From: Burkholderiales bacterium
GTDB lineage: Bacteria > Pseudomonadota > Gammaproteobacteria > Burkholderiales > Burkholderiaceae_C
Reading direction: 5' to 3'
NCBI GenBank assembly: GCA_947464185.1
Contig: CANHVY010000019.1
Location: 1-64,000 of the forward strand
Length of the DNA stretch: 64,000 bases
In this document: one piece after another, positions 20,732 to 29,527 of the stretch
Layout: each line of letters opens with the position of its first letter
Numbering within the stretch: position 1 is the first letter of the stretch
Notes under the pieces: model-generated
What the model was told of the DNA's origin: nothing
What the model saw: only the letters and a program-made list of their open reading frames with translations
Databases searched by the model: none
Translations under genes and position numbers: made by a program

Positions 20732-22175
20732 AGCAACTGCCGCCGCCTTCGCGCGGCTCGCAGCGCACCTGTCCGCCGTGGCGCGTGGCAATCAGCCGCA
20801 CGAGTGACAGGCCCAGGCCCACGCCGCCCTCGTGCTCCGCATGCCCGGGCAGGCGCAGGAAGGGCTCGAAGATGCGCTCGCGCCAGGCCTCGGGTACACC
20901 GGGCCCGCGGTCGCACACGCGAAGTTCGACATGGCCCGGATGGCCCGGATGGCCCCCTGCAGGCCCCGCCAGAACGGCAGGCCGCACCACGACCTGCACG
21001 TCGTCGCCGGCGTAGCGGCGGGCGTTCTCCAGCAGGTTGCGCACGGCGCGGCGCAGCAGCCGCTCGTCACCTCTGACGACGAGGCTGGGTCCTGCGCCCT
21101 CTGGGGCACCGGCCTTGTCCAGACCCTGGGCTTCGACCGTGGCCTGCACGCGGGCGGCTTCCTCGGCCGCCAGCGCGAGCAGGTCCACCGGCTCTTTCTG
21201 CAACGCGTCCTGCGCAGCATCCAGCCGGCTGGCCAGCAACACCTCTTCCACCAGCGCGTCGAGTTCGCCGATGTTCGCGTGGATCTCCTGGCGCAGCCGT
21301 TCGCGCTGGGCCGGGGCAGCGTCCTCCAGCATCGACACCGCCATCTTCAGGCGCGCCAGCGGCGAGCGCAGCTCGTGGCTGGCATTGCCCAGCAGGCTCT
21401 GGTGGGAACGCACCAGCGTCTCCACGCGGGCCGCCGCCCGGTTGAAGCTGGCGGCCACCGCGGCCACCTCGTCGCGGCCGTCCTCGGCCACCCGCAGGTG
21501 CAGCGCGCCGGCGCCAAAGGCCTCCATGCCCTGCTTCAGGGCCTCCAGGCGGCGCGTCAGGCGGCGCACCACAGGCCAGGCCCCCGCGGCCACGGCCAGG
21601 AACAACAGCACCACCAGCGCCAGCACGACCGCGCCTTCGGACAAGGCACCCAGGCCAGGCAGCCCCGGCAGACCGGGCAGACCGGGCAGTCCGAAGATGC
21701 GGGGCGCCTCCCACCAGGGGCTGGGCGGAGGGCCTTCCCGGCCCATGCCGGGCCGCTCACCCATCCCTGCGCCTGGACGCCGCATGCCGCCGAAGCGGGC
21801 AATCCACAAGGTGCGGCCGTCATCCAGCCGTACGGGCAGTCCCCGGCGCGCGATGGGCACCCCTTCCGCCTCGCGCCGCGCCCAGGACTCGGACACACCG
21901 ATGCGCTGACCCGCCGCGTCGTCCAGGGCCAGCGGCAGGCGCAGGCGCTGCGACCACTCGGACAAGGCCGCCACCTGCTGCTCGGGGGGTGCATGGGCCG
22001 GGGGCAGCGAGCGTTCCAGCAAGTCGGCCCAGGCCTCGGCGCGGCTGTGGGCCACGGCCTCGAAACGCTCACGTTCCTGCGTCATGTGGCGTTGCACCAG
22101 CCAGCCCGAAGCCAGCGCGAACAAGCTCAGCGCCGCCAGCACGGTGAGCCAGATGCGCAGGTACAGGGACTTCAT
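20709..22175 (-). CDS. Sensor histidine kinase (CpxA/RstB-like)
   Basis: Membrane sensor kinase, 488 residues: TM1 about 9-27, a periplasmic domain of about 150 residues, TM2 near 195-215, HAMP, H-box SHELRSPLARLK near 263, N-box NLLENARRYA, G1 DRGPGVPEAW with IFEPFLRL, and G2 GGVGLGLSL. The periplasmic stretch directly before TM2 has four tandem Gly-Leu-Pro triplets (21650-21693), and the ATPase lid region has a GHPGHPGH repeat. It follows the response regulator by 67 bases and is the last gene of the set; its 3' end overlaps the convergent MATE gene. Probably senses envelope stress; the signal is inferred from the CpxP-like gene upstream. Confidence 0.92.
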   Translation of the reverse strand: MKSLYLRIWLTVLAALSLFALASGWLVQRHMTQERERFEAVAHSRAEAWADLLERSLPPAHAPPEQQVAALSEWSQRLRLPLALDDAAGQRIGVSESWARREAEGVPIARRGLPVRLDDGRTLWIARFGGMRRPGAGMGERPGMGREGPPPSPWWEAPRIFGLPGLPGLPGLPGLGALSEGAVVLALVVLLFLAVAAGAWPVVRRLTRRLEALKQGMEAFGAGALHLRVAEDGRDEVAAVAASFNRAAARVETLVRSHQSLLGNASHELRSPLARLKMAVSMLEDAAPAQRERLRQEIHANIGELDALVEEVLLASRLDAAQDALQKEPVDLLALAAEEAARVQATVEAQGLDKAGAPEGAGPSLVVRGDERLLRRAVRNLLENARRYAGDDVQVVVRPAVLAGPAGGHPGHPGHVELRVCDRGPGVPEAWRERIFEPFLRLPGHAEHEGGVGLGLSLVRLIATRHGGQVRCEPREGGGSCFNLTLPV

Positions 22176-22242
22176 GGCCGCGACGGGGCAGGGTGAGCAG
22201 CGCAGGCGAGGGCCGGAGGGATCGGGGCGTCAGCCAGCCTGA

Positions 22243-22953
22243 TCAACCCTCGGCCTGGTCCTGCTTGCGGGCGAACACATACCCCGTGCCGCGCACGGTG
22301 AGCACGCGCCGCGGCTGGCGCGGATCGTCCTCGATCACGGCGCGGATGCGCGAGATGTGGACATCGATGCTGCGGTCGAAGGCGTCCAGCGGGTGGCCCT
22401 TGAGGGCATCCATGATCTGGTCACGCGTGAGCACGCGGCCGGCAGCGCGCGCCAGCACCACCAGCAGGTCGAACTGGTGGGCCGTGAGGTCGCACGGCTG
22501 GCCGGCCAGCCGGGCCTGGCGGGCGGCCAGGTCGATGACGAGGCGGCCAAACTCGAGCTGGTCCTCGGCCGAGGCCTCGGGCGCCGAGCGGCGCAGCAAG
22601 GCCTTGAGCCGAGCCAGCAGCTCGCGCGGCTCGAAGGGCTTGGGCAGGTAGTCGTCGGCGCCGATCTCCAGGCCCACGATGCGGTCCATGGGCTCACCGC
22701 GGGCCGTCAGCATCAGCAGCGGCAGGCGGCGCGTACGCGGCTCGGCACGCAGTTCCCGGGTCAGGTCCAGCCCATCGCCATCGGGCAGCATCAGGTCCAG
22801 CAGCAGCGCGTCGTAGCTGCCATGGCGCAGCAGGTCACGCCCGGCCTTGAGCGAGCCGGCACTGTCCACCTCGAAGCCGTGACCACGCAGGTAGTCCCCC
22901 ACCAGGGTGGTCAGGCGGGTGTCATCGTCAATGAGCAGCAGGTGGGAGGGCAT
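22243..22953 (-). CDS. OmpR-family response regulator (CpxR/RstA-like)
   Basis: 236-residue DNA-binding regulator. Receiver: acidic pocket DDD near 8-10, phospho-acceptor Asp near 51 in LLLDLMLPDGDG, conserved Thr in MLTARGEP and Lys in YLPKPFEPRELLARL. The C-terminal winged helix runs through RVLTRDQIMDAL, DRSIDVHISRIR and the terminal VLTVRGTGYVFA. Cognate to the adjacent kinase. Phosphorylation probably drives the CpxP-like gene upstream (see candidate box at 23828). Confidence 0.94.
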   Translation of the reverse strand: MPSHLLLIDDDTRLTTLVGDYLRGHGFEVDSAGSLKAGRDLLRHGSYDALLLDLMLPDGDGLDLTRELRAEPRTRRLPLLMLTARGEPMDRIVGLEIGADDYLPKPFEPRELLARLKALLRRSAPEASAEDQLEFGRLVIDLAARQARLAGQPCDLTAHQFDLLVVLARAAGRVLTRDQIMDALKGHPLDAFDRSIDVHISRIRAVIEDDPRQPRRVLTVRGTGYVFARKQDQAEG

Positions 22954-23019
22954 GGCGGGTTCTCATCCGGCAGGGGCGATGTTCGCAGAGGCGGGCCGGT
23001 CTCGCAGCCCGCCACACGC

Positions 23020-23070
23020 AAAAGAGCCCCGGCAGCGGACTGCCGGGGCCAAGGCCCCCGTCAGGGGGCT
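23020..23070 (-). terminator. Intrinsic terminator between CpxP-like gene and regulator
   Basis: On the minus strand, a perfect 10-base stem (GCCCCGGCAG/CTGCCGGGGC, 4-base loop, 23026-23049) is followed by TCTTTTG. A second hairpin (GCCCCC/GGGGGC, 23054-23069) lies just upstream. They fall after the CpxP-like gene and before the regulator, so transcription of the CpxP-like gene may mostly end here. Confidence 0.75.
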
Positions 23071-23158
23071 CGAGGAGGAAAGGTTGCAGGCGTCAAGAGG
23101 CTGCAGGCGCCTGTTCGGCATCAGGTCCAGGCGGCCAGTCCGCTGGAGCCTTGCTTGT

Positions 23159-23755
23159 TCAGGACTTGGGCGCTTCCAGGGCCCGACGCTCGCGGTGGTG
23201 GCGCTCCATCATGTCACCCCGCTGGCTCATGCGCTCGGCCAGTTGCTTGCGTTGCTCAGGCGTCAGCACCTTCGCCGCATCCACCATGGCCTGCAAGCGC
23301 CGCTTGCTGGCCTGGTCGTGCTGGGCGAGCATCTTCTGCCGCACCTGCTCCACGGCATTCGCATCGATGTTGGGCTGGGCCATGGTCTGCATGAGCTGAC
23401 CCCGCAGGGTCTTGCCGGCCTCGCGCTGGGCCTGCAGGTCGGTGCGGGCACCTTCCATGATCTTCTGGATCTGTGAGCGCTGTTCCGGCGTGGCCTTGAC
23501 GGCCTCCAGCATCCGGCCGGACCACTTCATGTCCATGCCGCCACCGTGGTGGCCGTGCTCACCACTCATCATCGCGTGGCGGTGAGCGCCCGCGCCGCCG
23601 GGGCCTCCGGAGCCGGCAGGGGGCATGGGCTGGGCGTGCACGGCAAGCGCCGAGAAGGCCGCAGCACCCACCAGCAGAGTGGACAGGAGAAAGCGAGGCA
23701 GCCCGCCTGCAGTGCTGCGCAAGAGGGGCATCGAAGACAAGAGGTTGCGGTTCAT
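23159..23755 (-). CDS. Spy/CpxP-like periplasmic protein
   Basis: 198 residues from ATG 23755: a signal peptide (about residues 10-40, ending AVHAQP), a Gly/His/Met-rich stretch with several histidines, then a helical region with the LTxxQ signature twice (TPEQRSQIQKI and LTPEQRKQLAER), as in Spy/CpxP chaperones. Such proteins sequester misfolded envelope proteins and damp the sensor kinase. An AGGGA site precedes the start. The His/Met-rich segment hints at metal (Cu/Zn) binding. Located directly upstream of the regulator and kinase. Confidence 0.88.
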   Translation of the reverse strand: MNRNLLSSMPLLRSTAGGLPRFLLSTLLVGAAAFSALAVHAQPMPPAGSGGPGGAGAHRHAMMSGEHGHHGGGMDMKWSGRMLEAVKATPEQRSQIQKIMEGARTDLQAQREAGKTLRGQLMQTMAQPNIDANAVEQVRQKMLAQHDQASKRRLQAMVDAAKVLTPEQRKQLAERMSQRGDMMERHHRERRALEAPKS

Positions 23756-23827
23756 GGTGGTCCCTTCAGGAACGGTTGGCGATGAAGGGATGTTGCGCGC
23801 CTTGAGTGTCGGCTCCTTGCGCCCGCG

Positions 23828-23842
23828 GTAAAGATGTGTGAA
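23828..23842. promoter_or_regulatory. Candidate CpxR-like box upstream of the CpxP-like gene
   Basis: GTAAA-N5-GTGAA, one mismatch from the CpxR consensus GTAAA-N5-GTAAA, 73-87 bases upstream of the CpxP-like start. It also lies 34 bases before the divergent FAD oxidoreductase. Only one copy is present, so it is a hypothesis. Confidence 0.42.
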
Positions 23843-23875
23843 CGGCAGCCGGCCAGGCGTGGGCAAAATCAATCC

Positions 23876-25099
23876 ATGGACGAGAGCCTGGACTGTGTGG
23901 TGGTGGGCGCGGGCGTGGTGGGCCTGGCGGTGGCGCGTGCACTGGCTCAGGCAGGGCGCGAGGTGGTGGTGCTGGAGGCAGCCGAAGGCATCGGCACCGA
24001 GACCAGTTCGCGCAACAGCGAGGTCATCCACGCCGGCATCTACTACCCCAAGGGTTCACTCAAGGCGCGACTGTGCGTACAGGGCAAACAGGCGCTGTAC
24101 GCCTACTGCGCCGAGCGCGGCGTGCCGCACCGGGGCTGCGGCAAGTTGATCGTCGCCACCGAGGCGGCCCAACTCGCCACGCTGGCCGACATCCGCGCCA
24201 AGGCCGCCGCGAACGGCGTGAGCGATCTCACACCGCTGAGCCGCCAGGAGGCGCAGGCGCTGGAGCCCGAAATCGAATGCGTGGGCGCCCTGCTCTCGCC
24301 GTCCACCGGCATCATCGACTCGCACGCCTTCATGCTGGCGCTGCAGGGCGACGCCGAGCACGCCGGGGCCGTCTTCGCCTTCCACTCCCGCGTGGCCCGG
24401 GCCCGCGTGGTGAGTGACGGGTTCGAGATCGAGGTGCAGACGCTGGAGGAAGATGCAGGGCGCGCAGGCTCCGCTGGACCCCCATCGGATCCGAGGGCTG
24501 TAGAGCGGGGTGCTGCACATGCGGGTATCCGCGGTGCTTCAGGCCCCGACGCCCATCGCAGTTCCACCACCACCTGGCACGCCCGCACCCTCATCAACGC
24601 CGCCGGACTGCACGCCCCCGACCTGGCGGCCTGCATCGAGGGGCTGGACGCCCGCCACGTGCCGCGCGCCCATTACGCACGGGGCCACTACTTCACGCTG
24701 TCAGGCCGGCCGCGCTTTCAACGCCTGATCTACCCCGTGCCGCAACCCGGCGGGCTGGGCGTGCACCTGACGCTGGACCTGCAGGGCCAGGCCCGTTTCG
24801 GCCCGGACGTGCAGTGGGTGGACGCGATCGACTACACCGTGGACCCGCGGCGAGCCGACGCCTTCTACGCCGAGGTGCGGCGCTACTGGCCCGCCCTGCC
24901 CGACGGCGCGCTGCAATCGGGCTACGCCGGCATCCGCCCCAAGCTCGCCGGGCCCGAGGCCCCCAACCTGGACTTCCGCATCGACGGCCCGGCGCAGCAC
25001 GGCGTGCCCGGGCTGGTGAACCTGCTGGGCATCGAATCGCCCGGGCTGACGGCTTCGCTGGCCATTGGGGAGGTGGTGGTACAGGCGCTGCAGGGCTGA
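23876..25099 (+). CDS. FAD-dependent oxidoreductase (LhgO-like, DAO superfamily)
   Basis: 407-residue flavoprotein; N-terminal FAD motif [34 protein letters not shown] (the LhgO hallmark), GKLIVAT, and C-terminal GYAGIRPKL plus [17 protein letters not shown]. Nearest known function is L-2-hydroxyglutarate oxidation to 2-oxoglutarate, passing electrons to quinone. A poorly conserved segment of about 40 residues ([12 protein letters not shown] onward, near 195-235) interrupts the substrate domain. Start ATG 23876 places the Rossmann motif at residue 8 and is preferred to the upstream frame. Stand-alone gene. Confidence 0.85.
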   Translation: MDESLDCVVVGAGVVGLAVARALAQAGREVVVLEAAEGIGTETSSRNSEVIHAGIYYPKGSLKARLCVQGKQALYAYCAERGVPHRGCGKLIVATEAAQLATLADIRAKAAANGVSDLTPLSRQEAQALEPEIECVGALLSPSTGIIDSHAFMLALQGDAEHAGAVFAFHSRVARARVVSDGFEIEVQTLEEDAGRAGSAGPPSDPRAVERGAAHAGIRGASGPDAHRSSTTTWHARTLINAAGLHAPDLAACIEGLDARHVPRAHYARGHYFTLSGRPRFQRLIYPVPQPGGLGVHLTLDLQGQARFGPDVQWVDAIDYTVDPRRADAFYAEVRRYWPALPDGALQSGYAGIRPKLAGPEAPNLDFRIDGPAQHGVPGLVNLLGIESPGLTASLAIGEVVVQALQG

Positions 25100-25162
25100 G
25101 CTGGCGGATCCCAACGGGACGGGCGCGCCGGTAGGCCGGGGCTTCGGCTTGACGTGGCTCGC

Positions 25163-26638
25163 TCAGCCCGCCACCTCCGCCTCGGCCTCGATCTCCACGC
25201 GGTAGCCGTCGCCTACCAGCGCGCCCACCTGCAGCAGGGTGTTGGCCGGGCATATCTCGCCGAAGTAGCGACCGTGCACGCGAGACACGGCCTCCCAGTC
25301 GGCCACGTCCGCCAGGTAGACGCGGGTGCGCAGCACGTCTTCCAGCTTGCCGCCGAGCGCGGTGATGCTGGCGGCGATCTTGTCCAGGATGTAGACCGTC
25401 TGCGCCGCGGCGTCGCCCCGGCCCACCAGGCGGCCGCTGCCGTGCGTGGCGGTGGTGCCGCTGACGAGGATGCGCCGGCCGCTGCGCACCGCACGCGCAT
25501 AGCCCGCCAGCGGCTCCCACACGCTGCCGCTGTCCACGCGCCAACGGTCGGGGTGGCCGGGTACGGCATGGCGCGGCCACACCGGTGGCAGGGCGGCGAG
25601 GTGGTGGCTGAGGTCACCTGAGGCGGTGAGGAAAGGCGGCCGGCGGTACTCGTCACCGCAGTCGCCCGGGATGCGCGTGGTGGCGGCGAAAGCTGCGCTC
25701 AGCAGCGCCCGGTCTTCATCGTCCAGCGCAAAGGAGAAGAGTTGCAGGTTGTCGGCCCGGTGCTCACGCTCGCCCAGGCGGGCGCCCACGATCACGGCGG
25801 CCACGGCCGGCTGCTCCAGCACCCAGCGCGTGGCGACGTTGGCCACCGACACGCCATGCCGGTCGGCCACCTGGCGGGCGGCGGCCAGCACCTGCTGCAG
25901 CGCCCCCCAGCCGCCGATGGCGTGGATGAAGCGCTGGTACTTCATCTTGCTCCAGTCGGCCACTTCGTCGGGCTCAGCTGCCCCCACCCAACGGTCGGTC
26001 AGGAAGCCGCCGCCCAGCGTGCCATACGCCAGCAGGCGCACGCCGTGCTGCAGGCACAGGGCGGACATTTCCTCGGTGGCGCGGCGGTCCAGCAGAGAGA
26101 TGCACACCTGGTTGCTCGCCACCGGAATGCCTTCGGCCAGCAGCACGCGCAGGTGCGCGGTGTCGAAGTTGGTCAAGCCCAGGTGGGCGATCAGGCCTTC
26201 CTCGCGCAGCCGGGCCAGTTCCCCCATCGCGTCCAACCAGCCGGGGTGCTCGAAAGTCCACCAATGGAACTGCATCAGGTCTATGCGGTCCACGCGCAGC
26301 CGCTGCAGGGCACGTTCAATACCCTCACGCACCACGGCCGCCGTCATCGGCCCGGGCGGCGGGCACCACTTGGTGAAGGCGCGTACACCCTGGCCCCGCG
26401 GCGAAGCCAGCAGCGTGCCCGTGATGACCTCGGCCGATCCGTAATGGTCGGCCATGTCGAAGGCATCGAAGCCGGCCGCGGCATAGCCGGCCAGGGCGGC
26501 GGCGCCCTGCTGCGCGTCCAGAAGCGTGCCGCCGCGTTCCATGTCGGCCACCTGCCACAAACCGGTGACCACGCGCGGGATCTCCAGCCCCGGCGCCAGC
26601 AGGGTGCGTTCGGGGCGGGAGCGTCGGTCGGGGCTCAA
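25163..26638 (-). CDS. Aldo/keto reductase - RidA fusion protein
   Basis: 491 residues joining two enzymes. Residues about 10-335 are an aldo/keto reductase: D and Y of the tetrad in FDAFDMADHYGSAEV, K in FTKWCP, H in LMQFHWW, then ALDDEDRALLSAAF. Residues about 355-491 are a RidA/YjgF domain (RRILVSGTTATHGSGRL, RTRVYLADVADWEAV, VGALVGDGYRVEIEAEA), including a catalytic-type Arg in the TRVYLADV region. RidA deaminates reactive enamines/imines. The TTG start overlaps the upstream binding-protein stop (TTGA), so the two are coupled. The fusion suggests one pathway handles both a carbonyl and an imine. Confidence 0.88.
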   Translation of the reverse strand: MSPDRRSRPERTLLAPGLEIPRVVTGLWQVADMERGGTLLDAQQGAAALAGYAAAGFDAFDMADHYGSAEVITGTLLASPRGQGVRAFTKWCPPPGPMTAAVVREGIERALQRLRVDRIDLMQFHWWTFEHPGWLDAMGELARLREEGLIAHLGLTNFDTAHLRVLLAEGIPVASNQVCISLLDRRATEEMSALCLQHGVRLLAYGTLGGGFLTDRWVGAAEPDEVADWSKMKYQRFIHAIGGWGALQQVLAAARQVADRHGVSVANVATRWVLEQPAVAAVIVGARLGEREHRADNLQLFSFALDDEDRALLSAAFAATTRIPGDCGDEYRRPPFLTASGDLSHHLAALPPVWPRHAVPGHPDRWRVDSGSVWEPLAGYARAVRSGRRILVSGTTATHGSGRLVGRGDAAAQTVYILDKIAASITALGGKLEDVLRTRVYLADVADWEAVSRVHGRYFGEICPANTLLQVGALVGDGYRVEIEAEAEVAG

Positions 26639-27915
26639 CGCGGCAAGCGTGCCTGCACGGCCTGCACGTCTTCCATCGACATCTGGCCCACGGTGGTGAC
26701 CTCGCCGTTGGTGATCTTCCAGGTGCGGAAGGGGCCGACGATGTCGCCGTTGCGGTCGAACTGCACCGGGCCGATCACGCCCACGTAGCGCACCGGCTTC
26801 TTCTCGCGGATGAGTTGCAGCGCGCGCGCAAAGCCCTGGGGGCCGGCGTGCACCACTTCGCCGCCCGGATCGGTGACCTTGCGAATGGCATCGCGAATGG
26901 AGGCGGCATCGAACTTGCCGGCCTGGGCGATGGCCAGGCCCAGGATGGCGCCGGCATCAAAGGCGCGGTCGGCCGCCGGTGCGCCGGCATCGAAGCCGCC
27001 GCTCATGGCCGGGTAGGCCGAGGCAAAGAACTCGGTGGAGGGGGTGCGCGTGGTGCCGGAAGACGTGCCGAAGGCGTTGTTCAGGAACTGCGGGCCGACG
27101 CCCTTGATGAAGTCGGCCGCGTTCATGCCGTCGTTGAGCAGGAAGCGCTGCGGCCCGCCCTGCTGGATCCAGGTGCGCACGATGGTGGTGCCGTCACCGG
27201 GGTAGCCGATGAAGTACAGCGCCGGCGGGTCGCTCTTGAGCGCGTTGGTCACCTCGGCGGCATACGACGGCTGCTGCGCGTTGTACGGCGTCACGCTCAG
27301 GATCTTGCCGCCCAGCGCCTCGTACGCCTTGCGGAACTCGGCCAGCATGTTCACGCCAAAGTCGTTGTTGACATGGATGATGGTCAGGGTCCGCATGCCC
27401 TGGTCCATGGCGTACTTGGCGGCGGCCGTGCCCTGCAGCGCATCACTGGTGATGGTGCGGAAGAACCAGCCCTTGGTCGTGCCCTCGTTGGCCAGACGCG
27501 TGAGGGTGGGCGAGGTGGAGGCGGGCGAGATCTGCACCACGCCGGCCGGCGCGGTGACGGACGTCACCACCGGGATGGACACCGAGCTGATGATGCCGCC
27601 GATGATGGCGGGCACCTTCTTCAGGTCCACCAGCTGGCGGGCCTGGTCCACGGCCACGGCGCCCTGGCTCTGCGCGTCGCGCACCTCGAAAGCCAGTCGG
27701 CAGCCGGCGATGCCTTGCGCCCCGGCGGCCTTGTTCAGCTCACCGAAGGCGAGCTCCACCGACTTGGAGGCGGCCTGCCCGAAGCGGCCGGCAGCGCCCG
27801 TCAGCGACACCACCATGCCCACGTTGTGGGTGCACGACGGTGCCTGTGCAGAGGCCGACAGCGGGGCCAGGCTGGCCGCCAGGGCCAGGGCGGTGGAAGT
27901 GAGAACGAGGCGCAT
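26635..27915 (-). CDS. Branched-chain-type ABC transporter substrate-binding protein
   Basis: Periplasmic receptor of the Liv (HAAT) ABC family, 426 residues with a Sec signal peptide (to about ASAQA, residue 24) and a periplasmic-binding core opening with HNVGMVVSLTGAAGRFG and VDQARQLVDLKKV. It is the obvious partner for the LivG/F/H/M genes at 29.5-33.0 kb, although it is encoded on the opposite strand. It is followed with a 4-base overlap by the aldo/keto reductase-RidA fusion. The substrate could be a branched-chain amino acid but also an amide, urea or aromatic; sequence does not decide. Confidence 0.9.
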   Translation of the reverse strand: MRLVLTSTALALAASLAPLSASAQAPSCTHNVGMVVSLTGAAGRFGQAASKSVELAFGELNKAAGAQGIAGCRLAFEVRDAQSQGAVAVDQARQLVDLKKVPAIIGGIISSVSIPVVTSVTAPAGVVQISPASTSPTLTRLANEGTTKGWFFRTITSDALQGTAAAKYAMDQGMRTLTIIHVNNDFGVNMLAEFRKAYEALGGKILSVTPYNAQQPSYAAEVTNALKSDPPALYFIGYPGDGTTIVRTWIQQGGPQRFLLNDGMNAADFIKGVGPQFLNNAFGTSSGTTRTPSTEFFASAYPAMSGGFDAGAPAADRAFDAGAILGLAIAQAGKFDAASIRDAIRKVTDPGGEVVHAGPQGFARALQLIREKKPVRYVGVIGPVQFDRNGDIVGPFRTWKITNGEVTTVGQMSMEDVQAVQARLPR

Positions 27916-27954
27916 GGTCAGAACTCCTTGAGGGGAAAGGGACTCGGTGAAAAA

Positions 27955-29031
27955 TCAGGACTTGTTGAGGTTGTATTTCATGATGCGGCCGTGGCGGCCG
28001 GTCTTGTCGCGTTCCAGCGTGTAGGTGTCGCCCTCGGGGCCGGGGTGGGCGGCCAGCAGCGGCGCCAGCAGGGCGTGGTCCTGGGCGTCGAGCTGCAGCC
28101 CGAACACCGCCAGCGTGTCACCCAGGTGATCGGCATAGCGGGCGCCCACGATGGCCGCGGCCACGCCTGGCTGGTCGAGCACCCAGCGCGTGGCCACCGT
28201 GGCGATGCGCACGCCGTGACGGTCGGCTATTGCCTTCAGCGCCTGCAGCAGGCGCTGGAAGGCCGCCCAGCCGCCAAAGTCTTCGATCACCAGCCGGTAC
28301 TTGATGAGCGAGCGGTTGCTCAGGCTGTCACCGGGGTCGGGCTGGCCCAGCCAGCGCTCGGAGAAGAAGCCGCCTGCCAGCGTGCCGTAGCACAGCAGTT
28401 GCATGCCGTGGCGCGCGCCCGCGGCGGCCAGCGCGTGGGCCGGCCTGCGGTCCAGCAGGGAGTACTGCACCTGCATGCTGACCAGCGGTACGCCGGCCTC
28501 CAGCATGTCCAGCGTGTGCGCGCTGTCGAAGTTGGTGCCGCCCAGGTGGGCGATCAGGCCCTCGCGCTGCAGCTCGCGCAAGGCCAGCGCGGCCTGCACC
28601 AGACCGGGCACGCGGTAATCCCACCAGTGGAACTGCACGAGGTCCAGCCGCTCTGCGTTCAGCCGCTGCAGCGACCGCTGCACGATGCGCCGGGCGTAGG
28701 CCGCATCCACGCGGGCCAGGTCGTCGTAGTCGGGCACGAACTTGGTGTGCACCTGCAGCAGCGCTTGCCCCGCGGCACGGCGCTGCGCGTTGAACTCGCC
28801 GTACAGCGCCTCCACACCGGTGTAGATGTCGGCTCCGTCCACGGTGTTCAGCCCGGCATCCACGAAAGCGCCGATCTCCTGCACCGCGCGTGCCCGGTCC
28901 ACCGGACCGTGGTCGCCCGCCAGTTGCCAGCCGCCGCGGATGACGCGCGGGATGCGGTAGCCCGGGGCCAGTTCCACCGTCTGCACCGCGGCGCGCTCGC
29001 CTGTCGCCGCAGGGCTGAAGACGCTGCTCAT
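27955..29031 (-). CDS. Aldo/keto reductase
   Basis: 358-residue NAD(P)H-dependent oxidoreductase, a paralogue of the reductase half of the neighbouring fusion. Catalytic positions: D and Y in TVDGADIYTGVEALYG, K in QVHTKFVPD, H in LVQFHWWDY. Further matches to its relative: LSNRSLIKYRLVIEDFGGW and VATRWVLDQPGVAAAIVGARY. It starts at ATG 29031, overlapping the TIGR04076 gene stop by 4 bases (ATGA). It ends 40 bases before the substrate-binding protein; the run is one transcription unit. Physiological substrate unknown. Confidence 0.9.
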   Translation of the reverse strand: MSSVFSPAATGERAAVQTVELAPGYRIPRVIRGGWQLAGDHGPVDRARAVQEIGAFVDAGLNTVDGADIYTGVEALYGEFNAQRRAAGQALLQVHTKFVPDYDDLARVDAAYARRIVQRSLQRLNAERLDLVQFHWWDYRVPGLVQAALALRELQREGLIAHLGGTNFDSAHTLDMLEAGVPLVSMQVQYSLLDRRPAHALAAAGARHGMQLLCYGTLAGGFFSERWLGQPDPGDSLSNRSLIKYRLVIEDFGGWAAFQRLLQALKAIADRHGVRIATVATRWVLDQPGVAAAIVGARYADHLGDTLAVFGLQLDAQDHALLAPLLAAHPGPEGDTYTLERDKTGRHGRIMKYNLNKS

Positions 29032-29498
29032 GCCGAGCCCCCGGCCGCAATGGGCAAGGGCACCGCCGTGGTCTGCGCATGGCTGAAGACACGCCGCCCC
29101 AGGCGCGTGATGCGAAAGCGCGTCGGGCAGTGGGGATCGGGGCAGGCCACCTCGGCGTCGGTGCTCATCCAGTCGTTCGGGTGGGTGGGGCGCTGCTTGG
29201 CCGGCAAAAGCGGCAGCAGCGCGGCCAGCGAGTACATCGAGAAAGGCTGCCCGGGCGGGAAGTGCAGCAGTTCGCCGCGCACCTCGAACCAGTCGCCCAC
29301 GCGGGCGTTGCACTGGATGGGCACGCCCTCGGGCGCCACCACTTCAACGCGCAGGTCGAAGAGTTCGAAGCGGTCGTCCACCGCCTCAGGGACTGCAGGC
29401 GCCGCCGTGCGGGCCGATTGAGTCCCTGCAGCCGGCTCGCCGGCCGTGCGGTCCATCGCGGGCGCGGAGCCTGGAATGCCCGCCGTATCTGGTGTCAA
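29028..29498 (-). CDS. TIGR04076 family protein
   Basis: 156 residues as drawn. The conserved part begins near LFDLRVEVV and contains RVGDWFEVRGELLHFPPGQPF and a CPDPHCPTRF cysteine pair, resembling the uncharacterised TIGR04076 family of small cytoplasmic proteins. The first 45 residues are low-complexity (Ala/Pro/Thr). TTG 29498 is used because GAGGG lies five bases before it; ATG 29456 would give 142 residues and is nearly as likely. It is the first gene of the minus-strand run and diverges from LivG. Function unknown. Confidence 0.75.
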   Translation of the reverse strand: MTPDTAGIPGSAPAMDRTAGEPAAGTQSARTAAPAVPEAVDDRFELFDLRVEVVAPEGVPIQCNARVGDWFEVRGELLHFPPGQPFSMYSLAALLPLLPAKQRPTHPNDWMSTDAEVACPDPHCPTRFRITRLGRRVFSHAQTTAVPLPIAAGGSA

Positions 29499-29527
29499 GT
29501 GAACCCTCGGTTATTCTGCGCGCCGCC

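Noticed and set aside
21650..21693. Possible CRISPR or satellite array
   Set aside because: The short repeats are in-frame Gly-Leu-Pro codons of a kinase and have no spacer structure.
26815..29421. 868-codon open frame on the plus strand across the binding protein and aldo/keto reductase
   Set aside because: High-GC shadow: His/Gly/Arg-rich composition without domains, opposite genes with clear family motifs.
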